Assembly (NCBI GenBank): GCA_001643675.2
Contig: LSRY02000005.1
Span: forward strand, 1,652,001 to 1,716,000
DNA: 64,000 nt
Reading direction: 5' to 3'
From: Monocercomonoides exilis
Taxonomy: Eukaryota > Preaxostyla > Oxymonadida > Polymastigidae
The translations under genes were made by a program, and so were the position numbers. The notes under the pieces were generated by a model. That model had not been told where the DNA came from and made no database searches. It saw only the letters and a list, made by a program, of their open reading frames with translations. Below are positions 16,893 through 25,099 of the stretch, in pieces. Each line of letters starts with the position of its first letter. Position 1 is the first letter of the stretch.

Positions 16893-18653
16893 ATGTCAAA
16901 TCTGCATGTTACAAAAGCACTTGGGTTACAGCCTGTTGGAAATATTGAGGCTGCATTAAAAACTTATTCAAAAATGACTGCAATCAACGATGGAAGACAC
17001 TATTATTCAATTTCAGAATCTATTCCTGATGAAAAACTTCCTTTGGATTACACTCATGAAATAAACATATCTATGACTAACGCAAATGTTGATGTCACAC
17101 AAATTCATGATTCATTTATTACTACAGTCATTACTGCAAGAATCAATTTCTCTCATGATCTTGTTACACGCGATAATGAGATCTCACAAGCAGGAAAGAA
17201 ACTGCTTGAGTCTCAATTTATGTTCATCGGACTGAGATCAGGATCAAATATTATCTCAGATTATTGTGTTGTTCATGGAGAAGATAAGATTATTGATTCG
17301 ACTCGTCAGCCCAACGCAACTATTGAATCATTTATATATAACACGATCAAGCCAAAAACTGAAAAAGATAATCGAAAACATATACACTCTTTATATGATA
17401 ATGTGCACAAATATGATAATTCTGCTTGTGGAGTCTACGTTCCGATAACACTAATTAAAGCAGGATCTTATCTTGATATTGATATTCCAATATCCATTCC
17501 TCTTGATGATATTCTTCTGTTTTCAGGATTTATTGATTATCCTAATCGTTTATTCGGAAATTTGAAACTGAAATACACCATAAAACCTGAAGCACTTGTT
17601 TACTGTCGAGTATCTCCAAAAATGTCCATGATCAAAACTGTAGGAAAACGAAGAAACTACTTCAAATCTTCACAAGGACAAAACTACGATAGCATAATGA
17701 AGATGATCCTTACTACTCCTGATTCATGTTTTGAGTATGCAAAGAAGTTCACACAAATAAACTGTCCTTCACGTCAGTTTGTATTCAATTATGACTTAAC
17801 TGCTGAAGGAACTGTTGATGGATTCAATTATGAAACTATTATTCCTGAATTTACTCCCACAGTCACATTCTGCCAGACGAAAGACTGTAAGATCTCTATT
17901 GCGGGTTATAGTGTGTCTTCTCAATGCTTAACTAATCTTATTGAATACTTCTCTTCTCATCCATTTGTTGTTCCTTCACAAAGAATTGAGACAAAAAGAT
18001 TAGGAAGTGCTCCTACTCCTTCAGGATTTCAACAGTGCCATGACAACTTATGCTTTAATCATGTAATGTCAACAGTTACTCTGTTCCAAAAAGATACTCG
18101 TCATTGGACTACATTTGACAACCCTCAATATAAAGAGCTCCAACTCTACATAGGTGATAGACGATTCCCTGAAAAGCCTTTAAATACTACAGATGCAACG
18201 TTTTTCCAGATGATGCTTAATGCTTCAGATCTTGATTCTTTATTCCCTGCTACTGAGGAGTACGAAGAGAGTCTCACAAGTGTCAAAAATAATGCTTCTG
18301 AAGTCTTCTTTCCAACTACTGATGATACATCATTCATGTTCACAACACAGTGTGAGAGAAGTGGTGGAACTGGAATCTGTTTTGATGGAATTCACACTGG
18401 AAATACTCCTGTTTCTGTTGAACTCAGAGAAACTCCCATATACAGTGGAGAAACAGATACTTATTACAACGTTAGAGATGATCTTTCTCAAACTGCAAGA
18501 CATCCTCCTGCTCCTCTATTCAACATGGTTCAACAATCATTTTGGATTTTTAGTCTTAAAGATGGATTAAACGTTCAATATGTTAAAGATCACACTGCAG
18601 AAGATGTGTTAAGAGCGTTAGGATATACTCCAACTGGAGAATTAGAAGAATAA
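16893..18653 (+). CDS. probable major capsid protein (double jelly-roll)
   Basis: A 586-residue protein from an ATG, in the position and size expected of the Polinton major capsid protein. The sequence is beta-rich with repeated alternating hydrophobic strands and many Pro/Gly turns, with no enzyme motif. Features are an N-terminal segment ending in YTHEINISMTNANVDV, a central GVYVPITLIKAGSYLDIDIP strand pair, and a Pro-rich C-terminal half. In Polintons this protein is predicted to form the icosahedral shell. I assign it by context, length and strand pattern, because the fold cannot be proved by eye. An alternative is a penton-type or other large virion protein, but nothing else in the element fits the shell protein better. 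Confidence 0.65.
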   Translation: MSNLHVTKALGLQPVGNIEAALKTYSKMTAINDGRHYYSISESIPDEKLPLDYTHEINISMTNANVDVTQIHDSFITTVITARINFSHDLVTRDNEISQAGKKLLESQFMFIGLRSGSNIISDYCVVHGEDKIIDSTRQPNATIESFIYNTIKPKTEKDNRKHIHSLYDNVHKYDNSACGVYVPITLIKAGSYLDIDIPISIPLDDILLFSGFIDYPNRLFGNLKLKYTIKPEALVYCRVSPKMSMIKTVGKRRNYFKSSQGQNYDSIMKMILTTPDSCFEYAKKFTQINCPSRQFVFNYDLTAEGTVDGFNYETIIPEFTPTVTFCQTKDCKISIAGYSVSSQCLTNLIEYFSSHPFVVPSQRIETKRLGSAPTPSGFQQCHDNLCFNHVMSTVTLFQKDTRHWTTFDNPQYKELQLYIGDRRFPEKPLNTTDATFFQMMLNASDLDSLFPATEEYEESLTSVKNNASEVFFPTTDDTSFMFTTQCERSGGTGICFDGIHTGNTPVSVELRETPIYSGETDTYYNVRDDLSQTARHPPAPLFNMVQQSFWIFSLKDGLNVQYVKDHTAEDVLRALGYTPTGELEE

Positions 18654-18677
18654 ACCAACCAATTATATATTTTTTTA

Positions 18678-18685
18678 TTTTTATC
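18678..18685 (+). promoter_or_regulatory. TTTTTATC motif after the capsid gene
   Basis: Exact motif 34 nt upstream of the small membrane-protein ATG at 18720. A nearer ATG at 18690 stops after two codons. Confidence 0.35.
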
Positions 18686-18719
18686 AATAATGAAATAGTC
18701 AATCATTACAAATACATAA

Positions 18720-18857
18720 ATGTTATTTGAAATAGTCCTTTGCACAACATTAATAATATCAACAATTGCCCAAACATTTCAGTGTTTATTATTAACAGCA
18801 GCAATAAAAAATGAAGATCCTCCAAGACTTCCAACACCTGAATCGATGTATGTTTAA
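18720..18857 (+). CDS. 45-residue single-pass membrane protein
   Basis: A very short gene from ATG to TAA. Residues 3-29 are almost wholly hydrophobic (core IVLCTTLIISTIAQTF), followed by a charged, Pro-rich tail (NEDPPRLPTPES). This is a typical plan for a small tail-exposed membrane protein. It lies between the capsid candidate and the 18898 gene on the same strand, and a TTTTTATC motif lies upstream, so a virion or egress role is conceivable. It has no recognised family. It could be chance, but the clean hydrophobic-then-polar layout and position argue for a gene. Confidence 0.5.
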   Translation: MLFEIVLCTTLIISTIAQTFQCLLLTAAIKNEDPPRLPTPESMYV

Positions 18858-18897
18858 TTTCATTTTTGAAATGCTTTGTGATTTTAATTTTCAGTAA

Positions 18898-19413
18898 ATG
18901 AGTGAACATGAAGTGCTTCGGGGACTAAGTCCCCTCGAGGATCATAGATCCGTTCCAGCTAAGGCTGCTCGGCAGACCTTGACCCTTCGGGATATTTCGT
19001 CGAGAATAGATATAAATTATGATATCAGTGTGCCTGTTAAAAGATATCACTCAACATCAACTTTAATCACTAATCTTCCAAAAGCGTTTATTAATTCAAA
19101 ACGAAAAAGATATTTTCATGTTATATGGTGTAAACTGATTCGAAAAATTGAATTAAACAACAGTGAATCTTCAAGTTTAATTAATACTATTGCACTTGAA
19201 AAGCCTAAACACATTTCATTACATGGGGATTTCATTCATGAAGATAAAGATAATGATTCACTCGTTAGGTATTGTAATGAATTTCAAGAGAGAGATAAAT
19301 ATCAGCAGTTCTTTCAACAAGATAACTTCAGAGTTTGGTTCAAAAATTTTGATGAAACTCCTTTGGATATGTCTAATGTCAAATTCGTAATGAAATACAT
19401 GTTGGAATATTAA
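18898..19413 (+). CDS. Polinton protein with in-frame palindromic segment
   Basis: 171 residues from an ATG. Residues 1-36 are encoded by a GC-rich block of perfect hairpins (18920-19004) unlike the surrounding AT-rich DNA. The rest ends in a beta-like pattern (FRVWFKNFDETPLDMSNVKF) that resembles C-terminal ends of structural proteins I associate with Polintons and related elements. By position after the capsid gene it may be a minor capsid or penton-type protein, but the evidence is weak. No TTTTTATC motif precedes it. Confidence 0.55.
   Translation: MSEHEVLRGLSPLEDHRSVPAKAARQTLTLRDISSRIDINYDISVPVKRYHSTSTLITNLPKAFINSKRKRYFHVIWCKLIRKIELNNSESSSLINTIALEKPKHISLHGDFIHEDKDNDSLVRYCNEFQERDKYQQFFQQDNFRVWFKNFDETPLDMSNVKFVMKYMLEY
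18920..19004 (+). repeat. cluster of perfect short hairpins inside the 18898 gene
   Basis: Within 85 bases there are ggggact/agtcccc (18920-18934), ggatc/gatcc (18939-18951), ctgc/gcag (18965-18975) and ccc/ggg (18983-18991). An outer pair ctcga/tcgag (18934-18938, 19000-19004) encloses the last three. The frame stays open through all of them. It could be an in-frame palindromic insertion or a structured RNA. Confidence 0.6.
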
Positions 19414-19495
19414 ATATAAAATATATCAAAACGGTTTTCTTAATTTATTCCAATATTAGTAATATTTTTTCATTTTAGTAAATATTTTTACTCCT

Positions 19496-19981
19496 ATGAA
19501 AATGAACAACGTTGACAAGCAAATTTTAACTGCTAATAATGAAGTATTTTCACTAGGGACTTACAACGGATTATCAGTTATTATTAGAGAAAAGGATAAG
19601 TTCATTAACGCAACAAAAATGTATTTAGCTATTAATGAAAAAAAGAAGTTCAGCAGGATTCGTGATAGTAAATCTTGGGAAGAATATATTGATGAATTTA
19701 AGCGTGTATATAATTACAACTCTAATAACAGTAATGAATATGAATATGAATTGAAAAAAGGATATGATAAACAAACAAGAGGAACTTATATAGATCCTAA
19801 ACTTATAAATTATATAGCTATATGGGCATCTCCTAAGTATGCACTATCTGTTGGAAAACTTATGAACATAATTAATCAACGCACACAAATAACAGGAGAA
19901 TCATTTGATTCAGTTAAAGATAGTTTAATTGAAGAACAGCAAAAAATAATCGATGAACTTAAATCTAAAATTGATCAATAA
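19496..19981 (+). CDS. KilA-N domain protein 1
   Basis: 161 residues from an ATG, nearly all one KilA-N domain. The family landmarks are visible: an N-terminal FINATKMYLAIN strand-helix, a RIRDSKSW helix, RGTYIDPKLINYIAIWASPK, and a closing helix GKLMNIINQRTQITGESFDS. The last 20 residues are a short coiled coil. KilA-N is a DNA-binding domain of large DNA viruses and phages, so a regulatory or replication role in the element is likely. It is tandem with a second KilA-N gene and their 3' flanks are similar (aatatatttttattt, then acacttatgatt), which points to tandem duplication. Confidence 0.85.
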   Translation: MKMNNVDKQILTANNEVFSLGTYNGLSVIIREKDKFINATKMYLAINEKKKFSRIRDSKSWEEYIDEFKRVYNYNSNNSNEYEYELKKGYDKQTRGTYIDPKLINYIAIWASPKYALSVGKLMNIINQRTQITGESFDSVKDSLIEEQQKIIDELKSKIDQ

Positions 19982-20113
19982 AAAATGAATAGATAATATA
20001 TTTTTATTTATATTCGAAAAAAACACTTATGATTAACTTTACTTATGTCTAATACTCAAGGCTTCAAAAATTAGCGTCAATTTTATTTTTTCGAATTTTT
20101 AATTACTATAAAA

Positions 20114-20818
20114 ATGAGTAATAAAAATACTATTGGATTTTGTACCAATGCTATGTGTAAATGCACAGCTGATATTGTAGAAATCATAGATGAGAACTTT
20201 ATTGTTATCGATTACAGTCAACTACACTTGATATTTTCAGTCAAGGATCAAATGTTTAACGCTTCAAAACTTATAACAAGTATTTCATCATCTGAAATGA
20301 ATACTTGGAACAGAAGCAAAAGTGGACAGTTGTTTAGAAAGAGATTTCCACAATACTTTCGTGAGATAACTACGAAAGAGTTAAAAGGAACAGATATCAA
20401 CAGATTAGCAGGAACTTATATGGATCCTTCGATGCTATTTGTTATAGTATCATGGTGTAATCCAATGCTTGGATATTTCTTAGCAAATGGCATCTGTGAT
20501 GAATGTAAAAACGATGCAGCAGGATATGTTTATGTAGTACAACCTGAAGAATATTTTGATACTGACATTTATAAAATTGGTAGAACTTGGAATCCGAAGC
20601 AGAGATACAACAATTATGGAAAGAAAATTAGAGTAATTCGAGAAGTTAAAGTATCAAATATGTATGCGTGTGAGTCAGACATCATATCTGAATTAGAGGA
20701 ATATAATTTAAAACCTTTAAAAGGAAAAGAATATTATCAAGTGGAAGATATCGATGATGATTTGTTATATCATTTTGATGAGAACGCAAGCAGATACAAA
20801 ATTAAAAAAGATCAATAA
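20114..20818 (+). CDS. KilA-N plus T5orf172 (GIY-YIG-like) protein
   Basis: 234 residues from an ATG. Residues about 30-130 are a KilA-N domain (FNASKLITSI, RLAGTYMDPSMLFVIVSWCN). Residues about 140-225 match the T5orf172/MUG113 pattern: YVYVVQ, then YKIGRTWNPKQRYNNYG, then a conserved E/L segment and KEYYQVED. T5orf172 is a GIY-YIG-related fold often fused to KilA-N in large DNA viruses. Whether it cuts DNA here is not known. The 40 bases before the ATG (TTTTATTTTTTCGAATTTTT) nearly match those before KilA-N 3, suggesting a shared promoter. The nested primase-helicase unit begins about 140 bases downstream. Confidence 0.85.
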   Translation: MSNKNTIGFCTNAMCKCTADIVEIIDENFIVIDYSQLHLIFSVKDQMFNASKLITSISSSEMNTWNRSKSGQLFRKRFPQYFREITTKELKGTDINRLAGTYMDPSMLFVIVSWCNPMLGYFLANGICDECKNDAAGYVYVVQPEEYFDTDIYKIGRTWNPKQRYNNYGKKIRVIREVKVSNMYACESDIISELEEYNLKPLKGKEYYQVEDIDDDLLYHFDENASRYKIKKDQ

Positions 20819-20886
20819 AGTTTGAATAATATATTTTTATTTCATACATGAAATACACTTATGATTCACCAAAGTAATATCAATAA

Positions 20887-20927
20887 ATGATACCCCTGAA
20901 GGGATAGAGATTCTTCAAATCAATATC
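20887..20927 (+). repeat. inverted partial copy of the polymerase gene 3' end
   Basis: About 40 bases match, in opposite orientation and with only about two differences, the last codons, TAG stop and 3' flank of the DNA polymerase gene (about 29446-29486). Shared core: gaagggatagagatt, then ttcaaatcaatatca. It lies between KilA-N 2 and the left inverted repeat of the nested unit. Confidence 0.7.
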
Positions 20928-20958
20928 AAATCCATCGAAATGTTAGCCAAAAATAATC

Positions 20959-21144
20959 CGGAGCAAGTGACTTTATCTGTCTTGCTCCAGCTTGCTCCAT
21001 GTCGATTTTATATATAAGAAGTACTGATTTCAGTCTCAATATTGATCAATCTTGCATTAAAAACTGTATAAGACCGGAGCAAGTGGAGCGGAGCAAGTTA
21101 TCAAATCGTTATCTCTAAAAATAGCGGCCATACGGACATATTGG
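20959..21144 (+). repeat. left 186-bp inverted repeat with iterons
   Basis: Perfect reverse complement of 23818-24003 by direct reading. The octamer GGAGCAAG occurs at 20960-20967, 21076-21083 and 21090-21097, and inverted (CTTGCTCC) at 20981-20988 and 20991-20998. A partial copy starts at 21085. Between the clusters lie about 75 bases of AT-rich DNA. This is the layout of an iteron-type origin. Confidence 0.85.
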
Positions 21145-21217
21145 TCATTATTATAAGAAAACAAGAAAATAAGCTTAATTTCAAAAAATAACTTTTTTTA
21201 TTTCCACAAAAAGACAT

Positions 21218-23806
21218 ATGCAAAACTTTATGGACATAAACTCAAAACTGTTAAGAAAAAATCCTGCATTAATGGTTAATGAAGATCCAGAAATTGAAGA
21301 GATGTTTGTTCAAGAAGAACAGAAACGGAGAATAAGAAAAGAAATGATGAAAAAGAAGACAATCGGTGAAAGAATAAAAGGATATCAGAAACCATTATAT
21401 AATTACAAGAAAGTGTCTCGAGAATTCAAGAACAAAACTGCTGATGAAACAGTTAATGAAACAGGACAGAACACTGGACATTATATTGATATTAGCAAAA
21501 TTGATAATCTTGCTGTTGTCGATATCGACATCAATAAAGCAGTTGACGAAGAAAGAAAAGAGAGAATCAGACAATCAATTCTTTTGAGATTGCCAGAAAA
21601 TGTCGGATTAGTGCAGACAGGAAATGGTGGATTGCACATATACTGTGACAGAGATGAATATCCATTAAAGACTGATTCACAAACAAAAGCATATAAGTGT
21701 TCTGATTATGATATTGATGTGTTTGCTTGTGTTAATGGAAATCGACGGTGTCTTGTTCAAGCTGATACAGAAATAATAAAGTACACAGAAGAAGAGAACA
21801 AGTATGCAACAATATATATTCCTGAGAAATTGATAAAGAAAGCAGAAGAAGAGAGTGATTTTACTGGTCGATATGATGATTCTGCAATCAATCAATTCAT
21901 CGAACAAGCTGAGACCAGAATACGTGAAAGAGTCAAAGGAGATTCTAAAGTGATAAAAAAATATATTGACTTGAATAACTACCTTGCTAAATCGAATCTT
22001 TCATCGTTGGAAGACATTCTGAATATATTTGGTATTGATATTCGATATGATTCATCAAATGACGATACAAACATACATCTAACAGCTGATGGACTATGCT
22101 CAATGCCGAAAGAGTTTGCTGAAGTGCTTGTTTGTGGACTAACAAATGTTACAATACATAGTTATTGTCATTTCAGTATCGATAGAGAATTATCGTTGTT
22201 CCCGTTGTTTTGTGCCATTAACAGTCTCATTAATATTGAATCAGTACAAGATGAAGACATCGATGCATACTATCAAGAGATAAAAAGCAATAATATATTA
22301 ACAGCTAATGCTGATATGAATTGGGATCGAACACGAGAGAAATGTTCGAATAAGAAATCAACACCTTATGCTTTACAGAAGATCGTCAAGATCTGGTGTC
22401 CAGAATTTTATCAAAACACTGTTGTTCCTGAGATTAGGAAAATGAAACTAATGAAAACTCCAATTATAAAAGAAGTTATTGAATATGAGAAATGCACAGA
22501 AACATATAACTATTTAATTAGGAATGTAACGAAGATGTCAATACAAGATATAAAACAACATCTATTACGAACATTTGCAAAACTTGTCAAAGGAACTGAC
22601 GTTATTGCTCGAATGGAAACCAATATTTATTTCGTAAGAGATGCTGAATGGTTTGAGAATCAATTGAAACGTTTTATCATTCCATACGGTGTATCAACTA
22701 TCACATTAAAACAATTATTCGTCGAGCAATTCAAAAACTTCACTGTATATGATGAGGTTGCTCCTGTCTCAGATTTACCAAACATTTTCAACACATTCAG
22801 AATGAGAGATCCAACAGTATATCTGAATAATGAAGTCAAAACGATGATTGATTTTCTGAAAACTACATATGCTGATGAAGTTGCTTTCTATTTCGATCTT
22901 GGACGAGATCAATGGAGATTTAGAAACAATTATAAGTGAACAAAAATATCATTGGGATATTATGGTGAAAAGGGTGGAGAAGGAAAAGGTTTTCTTACTA
23001 CATTAAGGACAAAAGTGTACGGCAATGAATTCTCATCTGTTAATGTTAGATTCAGTCAATTAGGAAAAGAGCAAACAAAATCTCTTCTTGCAAATAAATT
23101 ACAGATTCAATTCGACGAGCTTCCACGTATAAAGGATGGAAAAGTTGTTGTTGAAGACTTCAAAATCCTTGATAATGACATGCTGTCAACAAGATCGATG
23201 GCAAGAGATGATGAAAACATAACTCTCTATTTCGATTGTGATTTCTCAACTAATAATTCATCATTTGCTGGGATATATAGTGATGAAGCAGTGCGAAGAC
23301 GTTTGTATCCCATCGAAAGAATACTTTCGACAAGAGAAGATGCGGTGGAGATGTGGAAACAATTGTGGAGTTGGATTAAGAATGAAGATTTCATCCACTC
23401 TTATATCAAATACATAAGAGAATCAGAAGATATTGAAAAGAATACAACATTCAAACCATATACCAAATTCACAATGCCAGTTTTCTTTAACAGAATACAA
23501 CAATCATATGAAGACTCTTTCGATATATGGTTAGAAGAATTCACTGAAGAACAATATAATAAAAATCTTTCCTATGAAAGAAAAGCAGATGGTATCAAGG
23601 GATTTAATGCAATTGATTTATTCAAGAACTACACAAAATATTGTTCTCTGAACAAACTTCCATCGACAATGAACAAAATTGGAACATTTAATGAAAGACT
23701 CAAAAGAATTTACGAGTATGACATCAATACAATAATGTGTTCAGATGGAGTCAAACGAAGATTAACATATATTGTCATGAAAGAAGATGAAAACATTAAT
23801 CAATAA
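21218..23806 (+). CDS. Prim-Pol primase / SF3 helicase, split by in-frame TGA
   Basis: The frame runs from ATG 21218 to TAA 23806, interrupted only by TGA at 22937-22939. With that stop it would give 573 plus up to 288 residues. The N-terminal third shows an archaeo-eukaryotic primase-polymerase pattern: a DxD motif in LAVVDIDINK and QTGNGGLHIYC. The middle is a linker like D5_N. The C-terminal part has the SF3/D5-type Walker A (GEKGGEGKG) just after the TGA and an acidic Walker B (IQFDELPRI), then an arginine-rich SEAVRRR-like segment. In D5-type proteins the two activities prime and unwind DNA at the fork. The break separates primase from helicase, so unless TGA is read through the helicase is lost. 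Both halves are otherwise intact, so the change is recent or a sequencing error. It is the only gene between the nested inverted repeats. Confidence 0.8.
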
Positions 23807-23817
23807 AACATCAGTGT

Positions 23818-24003
23818 CCAATATGTCCGTATGGCCGCTATTTTTAGAGATAACGATTTGATAACTTGCTCCGCTCCACTTGCTCCGGTCTTATACAGTT
23901 TTTAATGCAAGATTGATCAATATTGAGACTGAAATCAGTACTTCTTATATATAAAATCGACATGGAGCAAGCTGGAGCAAGACAGATAAAGTCACTTGCT
24001 CCG
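23818..24003 (-). repeat. right 186-bp inverted repeat with iterons
   Basis: Reverse complement of 20959-21144 without differences. Octamers fall at 23865-23872, 23879-23886, 23964-23971, 23974-23981 and 23995-24002. It begins 11 bases after the stop of the primase-helicase gene. Confidence 0.85.
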
Positions 24004-24049
24004 TATCACTTTTGACTATGAAAACAGTTGATTTGATATCCAAAATAAG

Positions 24050-24071
24050 CGATACGGGAATTTCCGCATCG
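24050..24071. promoter_or_regulatory. 22-bp imperfect palindrome upstream of KilA-N 3
   Basis: CGAT-CGG-AATT-CCG-ATCG type dyad, with seven of eleven base pairs symmetric. It lies between the nested unit and the KilA-N 3 gene, about 100 bases before its ATG, and could be an operator. It could also be chance. Confidence 0.25.
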
Positions 24072-24153
24072 TCAAAAAATGACATCAATAGAATTCATTC
24101 TATGTCAATTATTTATGCAAATAAAAATTAACGTGAATTTTATTTTTTCGAAT

Positions 24154-24161
24154 TTTTTATC
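24154..24161 (+). promoter_or_regulatory. TTTTTATC motif before KilA-N 3
   Basis: Exact motif 10 nt upstream of ATG 24172. The surrounding TTTTATTTTTTCGAATTTTT block is shared with the region before the gene at 20114, which has TTTTTAAT at the same place. Confidence 0.4.
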
Positions 24162-24171
24162 TACTATAAAA

Positions 24172-24960
24172 ATGACAGTTACAACCAAGTGTATAATTTA
24201 TAATAACGAAGAATTTATTAAAGGAACATACAACTCTTTCGAAATCTTGATCAGACTGAAAGATAAATATGTAAATGCATCGAAGTTAGTAAAGGATATA
24301 AACAAACGAGAAGGTCGTACAAAACAGGTTAAAACGTTTTTTAAATCTCATATGTGTAAAGATCTATTGGATGAATTTAACAAGCAGAAAATTATTCAAA
24401 ACAGCTCTTCAGATTCGTCGGGTAAAAAATTACCCGACGCAAGATATGATCTACACAAGTCGTATTCTAATGATTTTAGAGGAACTTATGTTCATCCACG
24501 TTTAATAAACGCAATTGCGATATGGGCATCTCCAAGATATTTAATTATTGTCTCTGAAATAATGGACGCAATTAATGAACGCACACAAGCAACAGGAGAG
24601 TCGTTTGATACAGTTACAAAAAGTATTATTGAAGAACAACGTAAAATAATAGAAGAACTCAAACAGACAGTGACTGTTCAAAAAGAATACATATCCAACA
24701 CATCAGTTCCTGACACCAATTGTGTTAAAAAGCTGTCGATAGTGAAAATATCTGATAAACAATTTAGGTTATCAGCTGATACTTCAAGATCATTAGAGTA
24801 TATATATCAATTTGAATTTCCAGCAAGTATGAATATCAGACAAGTGATAACTCAAAAATTAAATATGAAACTTCCTTATACATTTGAAGAATCTGAAATT
24901 GAACAAGTATTAACAGTAATACGTTCTCTAAGTCCTAAAAGAGAAATAACAGCGTCATAA
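24172..24960 (+). CDS. KilA-N domain protein 3
   Basis: 262 residues from the ATG at 24172. An in-frame ATG at 24079 would add 31 residues, but the sequence just before 24172 (ACTATAAAAATGA) matches the start context of the other KilA-N gene at 20114, so 24172 is preferred. The KilA-N domain spans about residues 12-135 (VNASKLVKDI, RGTYVHPRLINAIAIWASPR, then NERTQATGESFDT). It is followed by a coiled-coil stretch and a different C-terminal domain of about 90 residues (from KKLSIVKISDKQFRLSAD) that I do not recognise. It probably binds DNA. It lies just outside the nested unit. Confidence 0.82.
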   Translation: MTVTTKCIIYNNEEFIKGTYNSFEILIRLKDKYVNASKLVKDINKREGRTKQVKTFFKSHMCKDLLDEFNKQKIIQNSSSDSSGKKLPDARYDLHKSYSNDFRGTYVHPRLINAIAIWASPRYLIIVSEIMDAINERTQATGESFDTVTKSIIEEQRKIIEELKQTVTVQKEYISNTSVPDTNCVKKLSIVKISDKQFRLSADTSRSLEYIYQFEFPASMNIRQVITQKLNMKLPYTFEESEIEQVLTVIRSLSPKREITAS

Positions 24961-25099
24961 ATAACAATTTGACAAAATCTCTTTTTCTGATCATTCTTTC
25001 ATAATTGTTTATTGAAACTATTCATGTTAAAAAAAAATGATATCAATAATCGTTGCTTGAATTTCAAGCGATGGAATTTTCTTAAAAAATATATTTCAT

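Larger units (their letters stand above)
20959..24003. mobile_element. nested 3045-bp unit: inverted repeats around a primase-helicase
   Basis: Two perfect 186-bp inverted repeats (20959-21144 and 23818-24003) enclose a single gene for a primase-SF3 helicase. There is no transposase, so if it moved it used another enzyme, perhaps the Polinton integrase or replication-linked recombination. No clear target duplication is seen (aatc before, tatc after). Each repeat holds five GGAGCAAG octamers, which suggests a replication origin recognised by the enclosed protein. The unit may be an inserted satellite replicon, or a domesticated origin-initiator module of the Polinton. Confidence 0.7.
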
